In this document: positions 1 to 7,831 of the stretch, one piece after another | Layout of the letters: each line of letters opens with the position of its first letter | Position numbering within the stretch: the stretch's first letter is position 1 | From: Chthoniobacteraceae bacterium | GTDB taxonomy: Bacteria; Verrucomicrobiota; Verrucomicrobiia; Chthoniobacterales; Chthoniobacteraceae | Length of the DNA stretch: 43,282 nucleotides | Direction of reading: 5' to 3' | NCBI GenBank assembly: GCA_947479475.1 | Contig: CANJZW010000034.1 | Span: 1 to 43,282, forward strand | Notes under the pieces: generated by a model | What the model was told of the DNA's origin: nothing | Databases searched by the model: none | Seen by the model: only the letters and a program-made list of their open reading frames with translations | Translations under genes and position numbers: made by a program

Positions 1-159
1 GCGACCACGATTCAGTTTCCAAAACTAGGCGCTCCGGCACCCGCTCCGGCACCCGCTCCGGCACCCGCTCCGGCACCCGCTCCGGCACCCGCTCCGGCAC
101 CCGCTCCGGCACCCGCTCCGGCACCCGCTCCGGCACCCGCTCCGGCAGTTGGCAACTGA
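1..159 (+). CDS. C-terminal end of an unidentified protein with an Ala-Pro repeat tail (5' truncated by window)
   Basis: Frame 1 is open from the first base to a TGA at 157-159 and encodes about 52 residues. After a short leader (ATTIQFPKLG) the rest is almost entirely alternating Ala-Pro, ending AVGN. The tail is a low-complexity, probably extended linker or periplasmic tail. The gene lies 40 bases upstream of the CcoN-like gene in the same direction, so it is probably the preceding member of the respiratory operon, for example a cytochrome or an alternative complex III subunit. Its domain is outside the window, so the function cannot be named. The reverse strand also has an open frame here, but it is just the shadow of the repeat. 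Confidence 0.65.
   Translation, partial: ATTIQFPKLGAPAPAPAPAPAPAPAPAPAPAPAPAPAPAPAPAPAPAPAVGN
31..147 (+). repeat. Tandem 12-bp repeat, 9.75 perfect copies
   Basis: The unit gctccggcaccc is repeated without a mismatch from 31 to 147. The unit length is a multiple of three, so copy-number change keeps the frame and only lengthens or shortens the Ala-Pro tail of the upstream protein. Perfect identity of the copies points to recent slippage expansion. Confidence 0.95.
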
Positions 160-199
160 ATTAAAAAGCAAGCTTTGAAACGCATCGCCTTTCTGAATC

Positions 200-1648
200 A
201 TGACTGAAGCTGCAGGCCATACTAAACACTCCCACTCCGACACCGATGCCGCCCATCTGGCGCCGACGCGTTCTGCGATCGACGCCGCCGTGCGCCCCGC
301 TGTTGTCGGTCTTTTTTTCTCTGGTCTGATCTGGTTGCTGCTCTCAACCCTTTTTGGGGCGGTGCTCGCCGTGAAGCTGCATTTTCCTGAGTTTCTTAAC
401 TGGTCCTTCTTAACCTTTGGTCGGCTTGCGCCTGCTTCTGAATCGGCCTTTGTCTACGGGTGGTGCTCGACGGCTTGCCTTGGAGTGGTTGTTTGGATGG
501 TGGCCCGTCTCTCGGGGCGCGCGGCTCCCGGAACATCCCTGATCTCGCTTGGTGCTCTGCTTTGGAATGGGGGAGTCCTGATTGGAGTGTGTTCCATTCT
601 TCTTGGGAATTTACGTCCATTCAATGGCCTTGAGTTTCCTCTGGCTTCTTTTGTTTTGATGTTTGCAGGTCTCTGCTTGATTTCGACATGGCTCGCAGTC
701 ACGTACCGAAGCGAACAAGGCCCCGGATTGGGACTGATGTTTGTCGTCGGTGGCGTGGCTTGGTTGGGGTGGAGCTTGTTTACAGGGAATCTTCTGATCG
801 TCTCTCAAAGTGTGACTGGTGTTGTCCAGCAGGTGACGGCTTCATGGCTGGCGAGTGGTGTGCTGTGGCTCTGGATTGTGCCCGTTGTCCTAGGCATTGC
901 TTATTATCTCGTGCCCAAAGTGACTGGACGGCCCGTGTTTTCTGGACCGATGGGGCGCGCTCTGTTTTGGATGTATTTCCTCTCAGCAGGGCTCATTTCT
1001 GCGGCGCGTTTGTCTGGCGGACCAATCCCACTCTGGTTAGTTTCGGTTTCGGCTTCAGCTAGCATTTTGCTTTTGGTGCCGGTTCTTGGTTCAGTTTACA
1101 ACCTTTTGGCAACAGCTCGGGGTGCTGAAGTAACGTCGACGTCTCCTTCGATGAACTTTGTTCTTTTTGGTGTGACGGTTCTCGGGGTGTCTTCTGTTCT
1201 GCTGGCTATTTCGGCGCTGCGTTCTGTCGATTACGCCGTACATTTCACGTTGTTTGATTTCGGAGTTCGAGCCCTTCTCTTGCGCGGTTCTGCGACGATG
1301 GTGCTGTTTGGAGCAATCTACTACATCATGCCTCGTCTCTCTGGTTGCGAGTGGCTCTCTTCCAGTCTCATTTCGCTGCATTTCTTAGGGTCTGCCTATG
1401 GGGCTTGCATGGCTGCTGCGATGCTCCTTCTGAGCGGACTCGCTTCGGGCTCTGCGCTTGTCGATGGAGAGTCTACTTTTTCGCAGGTCATTGAGTTGGG
1501 GTCCTCCTATTTCTGGGGACATACATTGTCTTTCGTCCTCCTGCTCGGAGGTTATTTTCTGTTTGCGTTGCACTTCCTATTGATGGCAGCGCGCATCGGC
1601 CAACCTGCTGGCGAACCCACCCTATTACAGTCTCACAACGAGCACTGA
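200..1648 (+). CDS. CcoN-like (cbb3 oxidase subunit I-like) membrane protein lacking metal ligands
   Basis: The 482-residue protein has about a dozen hydrophobic segments and a His-rich N-terminus. Sequence signposts match CcoN: LTFGRLAP after the first helix, a YYLVPKVTGRPV segment, and YYIMPRL after the helix that normally carries the haem ligands. The His residues that bind haem b, haem b3 and CuB in CcoN are missing. The RLxPxH position reads RLAPAS, the WYGHN region reads WLASGV, the HH pair before helix 8 reads SAAR, and the HxH that precedes the PRL segment is replaced by non-His residues. It should therefore be unable to reduce oxygen. It sits 18 bases before a CcoO-like cytochrome, so a role as membrane partner of that cytochrome is likely. 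There is no clear ribosome site, and the start is the first ATG. The family assignment is by motif only. Confidence 0.75.
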   Translation: MTEAAGHTKHSHSDTDAAHLAPTRSAIDAAVRPAVVGLFFSGLIWLLLSTLFGAVLAVKLHFPEFLNWSFLTFGRLAPASESAFVYGWCSTACLGVVVWMVARLSGRAAPGTSLISLGALLWNGGVLIGVCSILLGNLRPFNGLEFPLASFVLMFAGLCLISTWLAVTYRSEQGPGLGLMFVVGGVAWLGWSLFTGNLLIVSQSVTGVVQQVTASWLASGVLWLWIVPVVLGIAYYLVPKVTGRPVFSGPMGRALFWMYFLSAGLISAARLSGGPIPLWLVSVSASASILLLVPVLGSVYNLLATARGAEVTSTSPSMNFVLFGVTVLGVSSVLLAISALRSVDYAVHFTLFDFGVRALLLRGSATMVLFGAIYYIMPRLSGCEWLSSSLISLHFLGSAYGACMAAAMLLLSGLASGSALVDGESTFSQVIELGSSYFWGHTLSFVLLLGGYFLFALHFLLMAARIGQPAGEPTLLQSHNEH

Positions 1649-1666
1649 TTTTTACCTGAACTGTCT

Positions 1667-2356
1667 ATGAGTCGTTCTGGATTCTTTTTCCCCGGTTTAC
1701 TCGCGTGTTTCGCGGTGTCTTTCGGTATCACGGTTTACGCTCCGCACAGCCAAATTGGCGCGTTGCTCCCTTCCTTTAAAGATGAGGAAGGTCTCATTAC
1801 GGATGTTTATCCCGTGGCGCAGGGCGGCAATGCGGCTTCCGGTCGGGAGGTTTACATTTCGCAAGGTTGCCAGGCCTGCCATTCCCAAGTTGTGAGAGGC
1901 AGCGAATCCGCGGACATTGACCGTGGATGGGGGAGTCGTCGCACCGTTGCGAGGGACTATATCTTCGAGGCGCCTCCAGTGCTTGGTTTCTCTCGCATTG
2001 GACCGGATCTCACTAATGTGGGCTCTGAGACGTGGCGCAATGAGCCGGAGACGGACACACTTCGGCCTGATAAGAGGGACAGGGCTTGGCAATTGAAGCA
2101 TCTTTACTACCCCAAGGCGGTGGTAAAGGGTTCGAATATGCCGTCCTATGCCTACCTCTTTGAGGAGCGTAAGATCTCTGGTCACCCATCCTCCGATGCA
2201 CTGGTTTTGCCGGCACATTTGGCGCCGAAGGCTGGTTATGAAATCGTCCCGTCGTCTGATGCAAAGGCATTGGTCGCCTATTTAGCCTCGCTCAATCGCT
2301 CTTCACCCTTGAAGGAGGCAGGCGCCATAGCAGCCCTGGCTCCCGTAAAGAAGTAA
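1667..2356 (+). CDS. CcoO-like membrane-anchored monohaem cytochrome c
   Basis: The 229-residue protein has an N-terminal hydrophobic anchor (about residues 6-26) followed by a periplasmic cytochrome c domain. The haem site CQACH is near residue 68 within the CcoO-type context GREVYISQGCQACHSQ. Further CcoO signposts are RIGPDLTNVG and the distal-ligand segment SNMPSY. CcoO normally passes electrons to CcoN. Here the CcoN partner immediately upstream has lost its haem ligands, so electrons probably go on to the soluble or anchored cytochromes and the aa3-type oxidase encoded just downstream. The protein is of usual CcoO length and looks intact. Confidence 0.85.
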   Translation: MSRSGFFFPGLLACFAVSFGITVYAPHSQIGALLPSFKDEEGLITDVYPVAQGGNAASGREVYISQGCQACHSQVVRGSESADIDRGWGSRRTVARDYIFEAPPVLGFSRIGPDLTNVGSETWRNEPETDTLRPDKRDRAWQLKHLYYPKAVVKGSNMPSYAYLFEERKISGHPSSDALVLPAHLAPKAGYEIVPSSDAKALVAYLASLNRSSPLKEAGAIAALAPVKK

Positions 2357-2389
2357 ATGTAGACAGAGCCCGAAAGCCCTCTTTCAACG

Positions 2390-3517
2390 ATGTCCAATCA
2401 TTCCGATCCCAAAAATTCCGCTGATTCACGCGACGCACACAAGGTGACCGCGTCTGCGAAGCGCGAGCTTCCTGATCCTGCGGAAGGCAATCAATCGTTG
2501 CCTCCCGCGCTTCTCCTAATCTTTGCCGCGATCATTTGTTTCGCCGGGGTTTATCTCGGGATCTATCACGGGGGTTTCCAGGGTTCAGTGTATAATGAAA
2601 GTGAGTCTACTCCGGACCTCTTGTCCTCTAGGAAGAACGGAGCTGCAGCGGTGACTCAGGCGCCAGTTGAACTTTCTCTTGTGGAGCAGGGGAAGGCCAT
2701 CTACTCGAATTGTCAGCCGTGTCATCAAGCGAGTGGGTTGGGGATTGCAGGCCAATTTCCCACGCTTGTGGGCACAGAATATGTGATCAGTTCTGAAAAA
2801 CGTCTCGTTTCAATTCTTCTCAAGGGCGTGGCTGGCCCCATCAAGGTCGCCGGAGCAACTTATAACGGCGCGATGCCAGCGTGGGAGAAGGCTTTGTCCG
2901 ACCGCAAAATCGCCGCTGTGGCCTCCTATGTGCGCGCCACGTGGGGGAACAATGCCCCGGAGATTTCAGAGGCCAAGGTGGCTGCATTGAAGAAACAGTT
3001 GATAGAGCGTACTGCGCCATGGACAGAGGCCGAACTATTAGCCATCCCTGCGGATGCGGCTATCGAAGGCGCCGTTGAGTCCGCCGCCCCTGCAGGAGTT
3101 TCTGCAGCGACTGCGAAGACGACCGGCGCTGCTGTCGATATCGAAGCGGGGAAAGCTCAGTATATGGCGATCTGTGTAGCCTGCCATCAGCCCACCGGTT
3201 TGGGGCTTTTCCCCGTGTTTCCCCCCCTTGTCAATTCCGAGTATGTCAAGGGGAGCCCCGAGCGTTTGGTCGCGATCATTCTAAACGGGGTCATGGGTCC
3301 GATCACTGTAGATGGAAAGCCTTACAATAATATGATGCCAGCGCAGGGGGCGCTACTTACGGATACGAAAATCTCCCAGGTTGCATCCTATGTGCGGACA
3401 GCGTTTGGGGAAGGGGCAAGTCCTGTGACAGTGGAGCAGGTGGCTGAGACCCGGAAAAAATATGGGGCCAGGCCCACTGGATGGACCGAGGCGGAGTTGA
3501 AGGCGTTTCCTCAGTAA
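2390..3517 (+). CDS. Membrane-anchored dihaem cytochrome c
   Basis: The 375-residue protein has a polar N-terminus, one transmembrane helix at about residues 39-58 and two class I cytochrome c domains. The haem sites are CQPCHQ near residue 108 and CVACHQ near residue 262. Each domain has a Met-containing distal segment (NGAMP and NNMMP). An Ala-rich linker of about 40 residues joins the domains. The second domain closely resembles the small cytochrome encoded next (shared PERxxAxILxGVMGPITV pattern), so this is a duplicated module. It probably carries electrons between a quinol-oxidising complex and the caa3-type oxidase, replacing the cytochrome domain absent from subunit II. Confidence 0.85.
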   Translation: MSNHSDPKNSADSRDAHKVTASAKRELPDPAEGNQSLPPALLLIFAAIICFAGVYLGIYHGGFQGSVYNESESTPDLLSSRKNGAAAVTQAPVELSLVEQGKAIYSNCQPCHQASGLGIAGQFPTLVGTEYVISSEKRLVSILLKGVAGPIKVAGATYNGAMPAWEKALSDRKIAAVASYVRATWGNNAPEISEAKVAALKKQLIERTAPWTEAELLAIPADAAIEGAVESAAPAGVSAATAKTTGAAVDIEAGKAQYMAICVACHQPTGLGLFPVFPPLVNSEYVKGSPERLVAIILNGVMGPITVDGKPYNNMMPAQGALLTDTKISQVASYVRTAFGEGASPVTVEQVAETRKKYGARPTGWTEAELKAFPQ

Positions 3518-3533
3518 ATTTTGATGGATATTT

Positions 3534-3989
3534 ATGAAATTATTATTGGCACTTCTTTCTATTTCTCTCGTTCAGACTTCTTTTGCCCAAGACCAGATGG
3601 AGCTAGGCAAGACCGTGTACATGCAGCTTTGCGTGGCCTGCCACCAGCCAACTGGGGCGGGTCTTCCTCCTGTTTTTCCTCCTGTCATCGGGACGGAATA
3701 TGTTTCTGGTTCGCCTGAGCGCTTTGCGGCGATGATTCTCAAGGGTGTCATGGGTCCGATCACGGTTAAAGGGATGGTCTACAACAACATGATGCCGCCC
3801 CAGGAGGCTTTGCTTACGGATGAAAAAATTGCGGCGGCCATCACCTATGTGCGCGGCAGTTTCGGAAACACCTCACCTGCGGTCTCCTCTGAGGTTGTCA
3901 AGGCGGCACGGGCAAAGTTCATGGATCGCAAAACATCTTGGAGCGAGGCAGATTTGAAGGCCTGGCCTGAAGGTAACGCTCCTAAGTAA
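3534..3989 (+). CDS. Exported monohaem cytochrome c
   Basis: The 151-residue protein has a signal peptide ending near SFAQ and a single cytochrome c domain. The haem site CVACHQ is near residue 33 and the Met ligand segment is YNNMMPP. It is highly similar to the C-terminal domain of the dihaem cytochrome just upstream, including the MGPITV and LLTDEKI segments and the C-terminal W-x-EADLKAWP motif. A small periplasmic electron carrier feeding the oxidase is the natural reading. The start at 3534 is chosen because it directly precedes the signal peptide. A 112-base gap follows before subunit I. Confidence 0.85.
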   Translation: MKLLLALLSISLVQTSFAQDQMELGKTVYMQLCVACHQPTGAGLPPVFPPVIGTEYVSGSPERFAAMILKGVMGPITVKGMVYNNMMPPQEALLTDEKIAAAITYVRGSFGNTSPAVSSEVVKAARAKFMDRKTSWSEADLKAWPEGNAPK

Positions 3990-4101
3990 ATGTCCTAGAG
4001 CGGACACTTGTTTTTCGTTAGAATTGGATCAGCAAAGGGCGGTTTCCGTGGTATTTTTCCAGAAACCAGCGAGTTTTTAAATCAGCAAACAGACTTAATA
4101 T

Positions 4102-5922
4102 ATGTCGACCATCGCTACCGCAGATGTTGGACACCATGGGGGAACAGAGCCTCATGGCGATCATCACCACCACGAACTTGGGTTCTGGCAGAAATACGTT
4201 TTCTCCACAGACCATAAGGTGATTGGGTTGCAGTACGGAATTACCGGATTGTCCTTTTTGTTTTTTGGCTTTCTTCTCATGCTCGTGATGCGGTGGCAGC
4301 TTGCAAACCCAGGGGCTGCTGTGCCCGTGGTGGGTGCATTTTTGCGCAGTGTGTTTGGCGAAACGGTGATGACCGATGCGGGGGCGCTGACTGCCGCAGG
4401 CTACAATGTCTTTGGCGCCATGCATGGGACGATCATGGTTTTCTTCGGGGTCGTTCCTGTCGCTGTTGCGGGTTTTGGAAATTATGTAGTGCCCCTTCAA
4501 ATCGGAGCGCCTGACATGGCTTTCCCTAAGCTGAACATGGCTAGTTTTTGGTGCTTCTTCACGAGCTGCGTTATCATGACCGGCAGTTTTTTTGTGAAAG
4601 GAAGCGCGGCAAAGTCCGGATGGACGGCGTACCCTCCTCTGGCTGGGATCGCGGATTTGGAGGGCGGGAGCCTCTGGCTCAATGGCCAGACGATTTGGCT
4701 GATTGCGATGGTCTTTAACATCACCGGTTCTTTGCTTGGTTCGATTAATTTCATCACAACGATCATCCAGCTGCGCGCGCCAGGTTTAACGTGGATGCGT
4801 CTTCCTTTCTTCGTTTGGGCCCAGTTCGTAACCGCGTTCCTCTTGGTTCTTGCATTCCCTCCTCTTGAAGCCGCTGGGTTCATGCAGTTGACCGACCGGG
4901 TGCTTGGCACGAGTTTCTTTATGCCTACTGGACTTATGGTGGGGCAGACAGTTGCGCAGACTTGGTCCGGCGGAGGCAGCCCGATTCTCTGGCAGCACCT
5001 GTTTTGGTTTCTGGCGCATCCGGAAGTGTATGTTTTGATTCTTCCTGCAATTGGGATCGTTTCTGAAATTGTGGCGAACAACACGCGTAAGCCTCTCTAT
5101 GGATACAAGGCCATGGTTTACTCTGTGTTTACTCTTGGTTTCCTCTCCTTCATCGTTTGGGCGCACCACATGTACATGACTGGCATGGGGGCGAAGGTTG
5201 CGGCGTTCTTCCAAGTGACGACAATCATGATCTCAGTTCCATCTGTGATCTTGCTCACCGCTCTTCTGCTCTCCCTTTGGGGCGGTTCCATCCGGTTCAA
5301 CACGCCGATGCTGTTCGCAACGGCCTTCCTTCCGATGTTTGGAATCGGCGGATTGACTGGGATTCCCTTGGCTTTTAACGCCGTGGATCTCTTCCTTCAC
5401 GACACGTATTATGTGATTGCTCACTTTCACTATGTGGTAGCGCCAGGGACCATCTTTGGCCTCTTTGCCGGCGTTTACTTCTGGTACCCTAAAGTGACGG
5501 GGCGGAAAATGAGTGAGTTTCTGGGGAAGGTTCACTTTTGGGGCTCCCTGGTCTTTATCAACGGACTGTTTTTCCCCATGTTCTTGCAGGGAATGGCTGG
5601 CGTTCATCGTCGCTGGTATGACGGGGGCGTGACCTATGAGCAACTCGCCGGTCCCGTGCTTCACTGGAACAAGGTGATGACAGCCTCGGCGGGTCTTTTG
5701 GCGCTTTTTCAGTTGGTTTTCATTTTCAACTTCTTCACAAGCTGGAGGATTGGCAAAAAAGTGGGGCGGAATCCTTGGGACGCGACTACGCTTGATTGGG
5801 ATACTCCGACCCCTCCTCCCCACGGTAATTTTGAAAAACCTGTGGAGGTTTTTCGCGGACCTTACGAGTACAGTGTTCCAGGGCATCCCACCGATTTTCA
5901 TCCTCAGTCCCAGCGTGACTAG
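4102..5922 (+). CDS. ctaD: Cytochrome c oxidase subunit I (aa3/caa3 type)
   Basis: The 606-residue haem-copper oxidase catalytic subunit is complete. A His-rich N-terminus leads into FSTDHKVIGLQYG. The low-spin haem ligand is in MHGTIMVFF. The CuB His and cross-linked Tyr with the A-type channel Glu are in AHPEVYVLILP. The CuB His pair is in VWAHHMYMTGM. The haem a3 and haem a ligands are in VIAHFHYVVAPG. The D-channel entry region reads GAPDMAFPKLN. All catalytic residues are present, so this is an A-family proton-pumping oxidase in the inner membrane. It heads the run of structural genes I-III-IV-(two small genes)-II. Confidence 0.97.
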   Translation: MSTIATADVGHHGGTEPHGDHHHHELGFWQKYVFSTDHKVIGLQYGITGLSFLFFGFLLMLVMRWQLANPGAAVPVVGAFLRSVFGETVMTDAGALTAAGYNVFGAMHGTIMVFFGVVPVAVAGFGNYVVPLQIGAPDMAFPKLNMASFWCFFTSCVIMTGSFFVKGSAAKSGWTAYPPLAGIADLEGGSLWLNGQTIWLIAMVFNITGSLLGSINFITTIIQLRAPGLTWMRLPFFVWAQFVTAFLLVLAFPPLEAAGFMQLTDRVLGTSFFMPTGLMVGQTVAQTWSGGGSPILWQHLFWFLAHPEVYVLILPAIGIVSEIVANNTRKPLYGYKAMVYSVFTLGFLSFIVWAHHMYMTGMGAKVAAFFQVTTIMISVPSVILLTALLLSLWGGSIRFNTPMLFATAFLPMFGIGGLTGIPLAFNAVDLFLHDTYYVIAHFHYVVAPGTIFGLFAGVYFWYPKVTGRKMSEFLGKVHFWGSLVFINGLFFPMFLQGMAGVHRRWYDGGVTYEQLAGPVLHWNKVMTASAGLLALFQLVFIFNFFTSWRIGKKVGRNPWDATTLDWDTPTPPPHGNFEKPVEVFRGPYEYSVPGHPTDFHPQSQRD

Positions 5923-5990
5923 GGAAGCCACTCGCCTTCTGAGGGACACGTCCAAAAGAGGCGGCGACGACAGTTTATTTACAGGCATCT

Positions 5991-6983
5991 ATGTCTAATC
6001 TTATTACAAAGTATTTCCCGTTCTTCACGGACAGAGAGGTTCCGCACACCGTTTCCGCGCGTCCGGACACCGGTCTTTACAGCGCCAAGCTTGGAATCTG
6101 GCTGTTTCTGGCTTCTGAAGTGATGCTCTTCGGCGGTTTGTTCTCCGCGTACATCTTTTTGCGCATCGGTTCGGAGCCTGGTTATTGGCCGGCGGGTCTC
6201 TTAAATGTGCCTGTCGGGACGATGAACACCGCCATTCTGATTGTGTCTTCGATCACGGTGGTGATGGCCTGGGCGGCGTTGAAGATGCGTCAGCTGGGTA
6301 AATATAGGCTCTACATGCTTGTGACGATCCTCTGCGGGCTGATCTTCCTGACCGTAAAACTCAGTTATGAATGGCCGGCGAAGTTCAATCACTTCGGAGT
6401 GTTCATCAAAAAGGAAGCGGCCTCGAAGTACGAAGATTTTCTTGGCAACAAACATCTTCAGGAGGCGGGTCAGAACCCTCGCTGGGAGATCTCTGGTCAC
6501 TTGCTTGATGCTCCTAAAGGCTCCCATTACGCACACCAAGCCGAGCACAATGCCGAACATTTTGGGCATGAAACGGGAAGGCATGATGCTGTTACGCCTG
6601 CCGAGGATGACTATGTGATCCAACTCGACGCGGTTAATGCCAACCCTTCAGATAAGGATAATGATCGTCCACATTTTTGGCCTGTTCCAATGAGCACCAA
6701 ATTGGCGGTCATCAGCGCGGCAGACGTGGAGTCCGCGAGCGTTTTTGCGCCCCGACACAGCACCTATTTTGCCACCTACTTTTTGATCACGGGTCTGCAC
6801 GGACTTCACGTTCTGGGGGGGATTTTGGTGTTCCTTTATCTCTGGCTGCCTTTCCCGGGCGGGACGAAGCTTTACAAGACGAACCCCGAGCATCTTGCCA
6901 ACCGGGTGGAAATCGCCGGTCTATTCTGGCATTTCGTGGACCTTGTGTGGATCTTTGTGTTCCCAATTTTTTATCTCCTCTAG
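5991..6983 (+). CDS. ctaE: Cytochrome c oxidase subunit III
   Basis: The 330-residue protein matches CoxIII, with KLGIWLFLASEVMLFGGLFSAYI near the N-terminus and a C-terminal half containing ITGLHGLHVLGG and FWHFVDLVWIFVFPIFYLL. Between these is an extra polar stretch of about 90 residues (roughly residues 135-225), rich in His, Asp and Glu, which makes the protein longer than the usual 200-260 residues. The insertion lies in a loop between membrane helices, and its role is unknown. The next gene starts 2 bases after the stop. Confidence 0.95.
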   Translation: MSNLITKYFPFFTDREVPHTVSARPDTGLYSAKLGIWLFLASEVMLFGGLFSAYIFLRIGSEPGYWPAGLLNVPVGTMNTAILIVSSITVVMAWAALKMRQLGKYRLYMLVTILCGLIFLTVKLSYEWPAKFNHFGVFIKKEAASKYEDFLGNKHLQEAGQNPRWEISGHLLDAPKGSHYAHQAEHNAEHFGHETGRHDAVTPAEDDYVIQLDAVNANPSDKDNDRPHFWPVPMSTKLAVISAADVESASVFAPRHSTYFATYFLITGLHGLHVLGGILVFLYLWLPFPGGTKLYKTNPEHLANRVEIAGLFWHFVDLVWIFVFPIFYLL

Positions 6984-6985
6984 CC

Positions 6986-7375
6986 ATGAGCGCTTCCCAT
7001 TCCCACAGCCCAGCACCCCAGGACGCCTCACACGACAACCACGGCGCCCATGATCAGGCTGCCGAGGCAGCCCACATCGCGGCTCATTTGGGGGCCTACA
7101 TCAAGGTTGGTGTCGGCTTGCTCGTCCTCACCGGAATCACGGTAGGACTTTCCTACGTAGATTTTGGCTCTAGGAGCATGAATATCATTGTCGGGATGAT
7201 TGTGGCGACGATCAAGGCTTCGATGGTTGCCGCTATTTTCATGCATCTTAAGGGAGAGAAGATGACGATCTGGCGATTCCTTATCATGACAGGTATCTTT
7301 GCCATGGGTCTGTTCTTTCTGACCTTCTTGGCGCATTCCGATCCGATCACTGGAACTTCCTACTCAACCCACTAG
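6986..7375 (+). CDS. ctaF: Cytochrome c oxidase subunit IV (prokaryotic type)
   Basis: The 129-residue protein has a His-rich N-terminus (about 30 residues) and three predicted membrane helices. It carries the family pattern AxIKASMVAAIFMHLKGEK followed by FLIMTGIFAMGLFFLTFLAHSD. The start is the ATG at 6986, 2 bases after subunit III. An open frame continues upstream inside subunit III, but that part has no family resemblance. The protein is a small accessory subunit of caa3-type oxidases. Confidence 0.9.
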   Translation: MSASHSHSPAPQDASHDNHGAHDQAAEAAHIAAHLGAYIKVGVGLLVLTGITVGLSYVDFGSRSMNIIVGMIVATIKASMVAAIFMHLKGEKMTIWRFLIMTGIFAMGLFFLTFLAHSDPITGTSYSTH

Positions 7376-7378
7376 ACG

Positions 7379-7564
7379 ATGTCTTTAAAAGCGTTTCATC
7401 TCTTTTTCATCCTCGTATCCATTGTCTTTTCCGCGGGCATGGGGATTTGGGCATTTAAAACGGGGGCGTCTGATGGACTGGGGTGGGGGAGTTGTGTGGC
7501 TGCTGTTTTGATGTTGGTTTACGGAGTCATGTTTTTTAACAAGTCGAAATCAATTATCACATGA
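7379..7564 (+). CDS. Small membrane protein in oxidase operon
   Basis: The 61-residue protein has two hydrophobic segments (about residues 6-25 and 33-52) and a short charged C-terminus. It begins 3 bases after subunit IV and overlaps the next gene by four bases (ATGA), which supports translation as part of the operon. I do not recognise a named family. Its position between subunits IV and II suggests a small structural or assembly component of the oxidase. Confidence 0.75.
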   Translation: MSLKAFHLFFILVSIVFSAGMGIWAFKTGASDGLGWGSCVAAVLMLVYGVMFFNKSKSIIT

Positions 7565-7827
7565 AAATTGCGATCGTCGCTTTGTTTTTTCTCTCGTTGT
7601 TTTTGGGAGTTCTTCCAAATGCCGCCAACGCCTGCACGGTTTGTATGGGGGCCAACGGAACAATCGGAGAGGCCGCCAATGGTGCAATTTTTGTGATGCT
7701 TGGCGTGCTTGGGTCTGTTTTGAGTCTGATTGTGATGGCTGGATACAGTGTCGTGAGACGTGGCCGGATGCCGCTTCCCCCGCACGCCGAACTCGCCCAG
7801 GCAATGTCTGCTTCCAACTTAAAATAA
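7561..7827 (+). CDS. Small exported protein with a CxxC motif, oxidase operon
   Basis: The 88-residue protein has a signal peptide ending near ANA, immediately followed by CTVCMG, then a second hydrophobic helix (about residues 42-62) and a short basic/polar tail. The CxxC at the mature N-terminus on the periplasmic face could bind copper or take part in thiol chemistry, which would suit oxidase metallation. That role is inference. It overlaps the preceding gene by ATGA and ends 4 bases before subunit II. Confidence 0.75.
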   Translation: MKIAIVALFFLSLFLGVLPNAANACTVCMGANGTIGEAANGAIFVMLGVLGSVLSLIVMAGYSVVRRGRMPLPPHAELAQAMSASNLK

Positions 7828-7831
7828 ATTT

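Noticed and set aside
31..147. CRISPR-like direct repeats
   Set aside because: The units are contiguous with no unique spacers and are in frame, so this is a coding microsatellite.
25..243. Open frame on the minus strand with repeated CRSG units
   Set aside because: It is the antisense image of the 12-bp repeat; the plus-strand Ala-Pro frame fits a protein tail and ends just before the next gene.
200..2356. A second functional cbb3-type oxidase
   Set aside because: The catalytic subunit lacks the haem and CuB histidines, so oxygen reduction is not expected.
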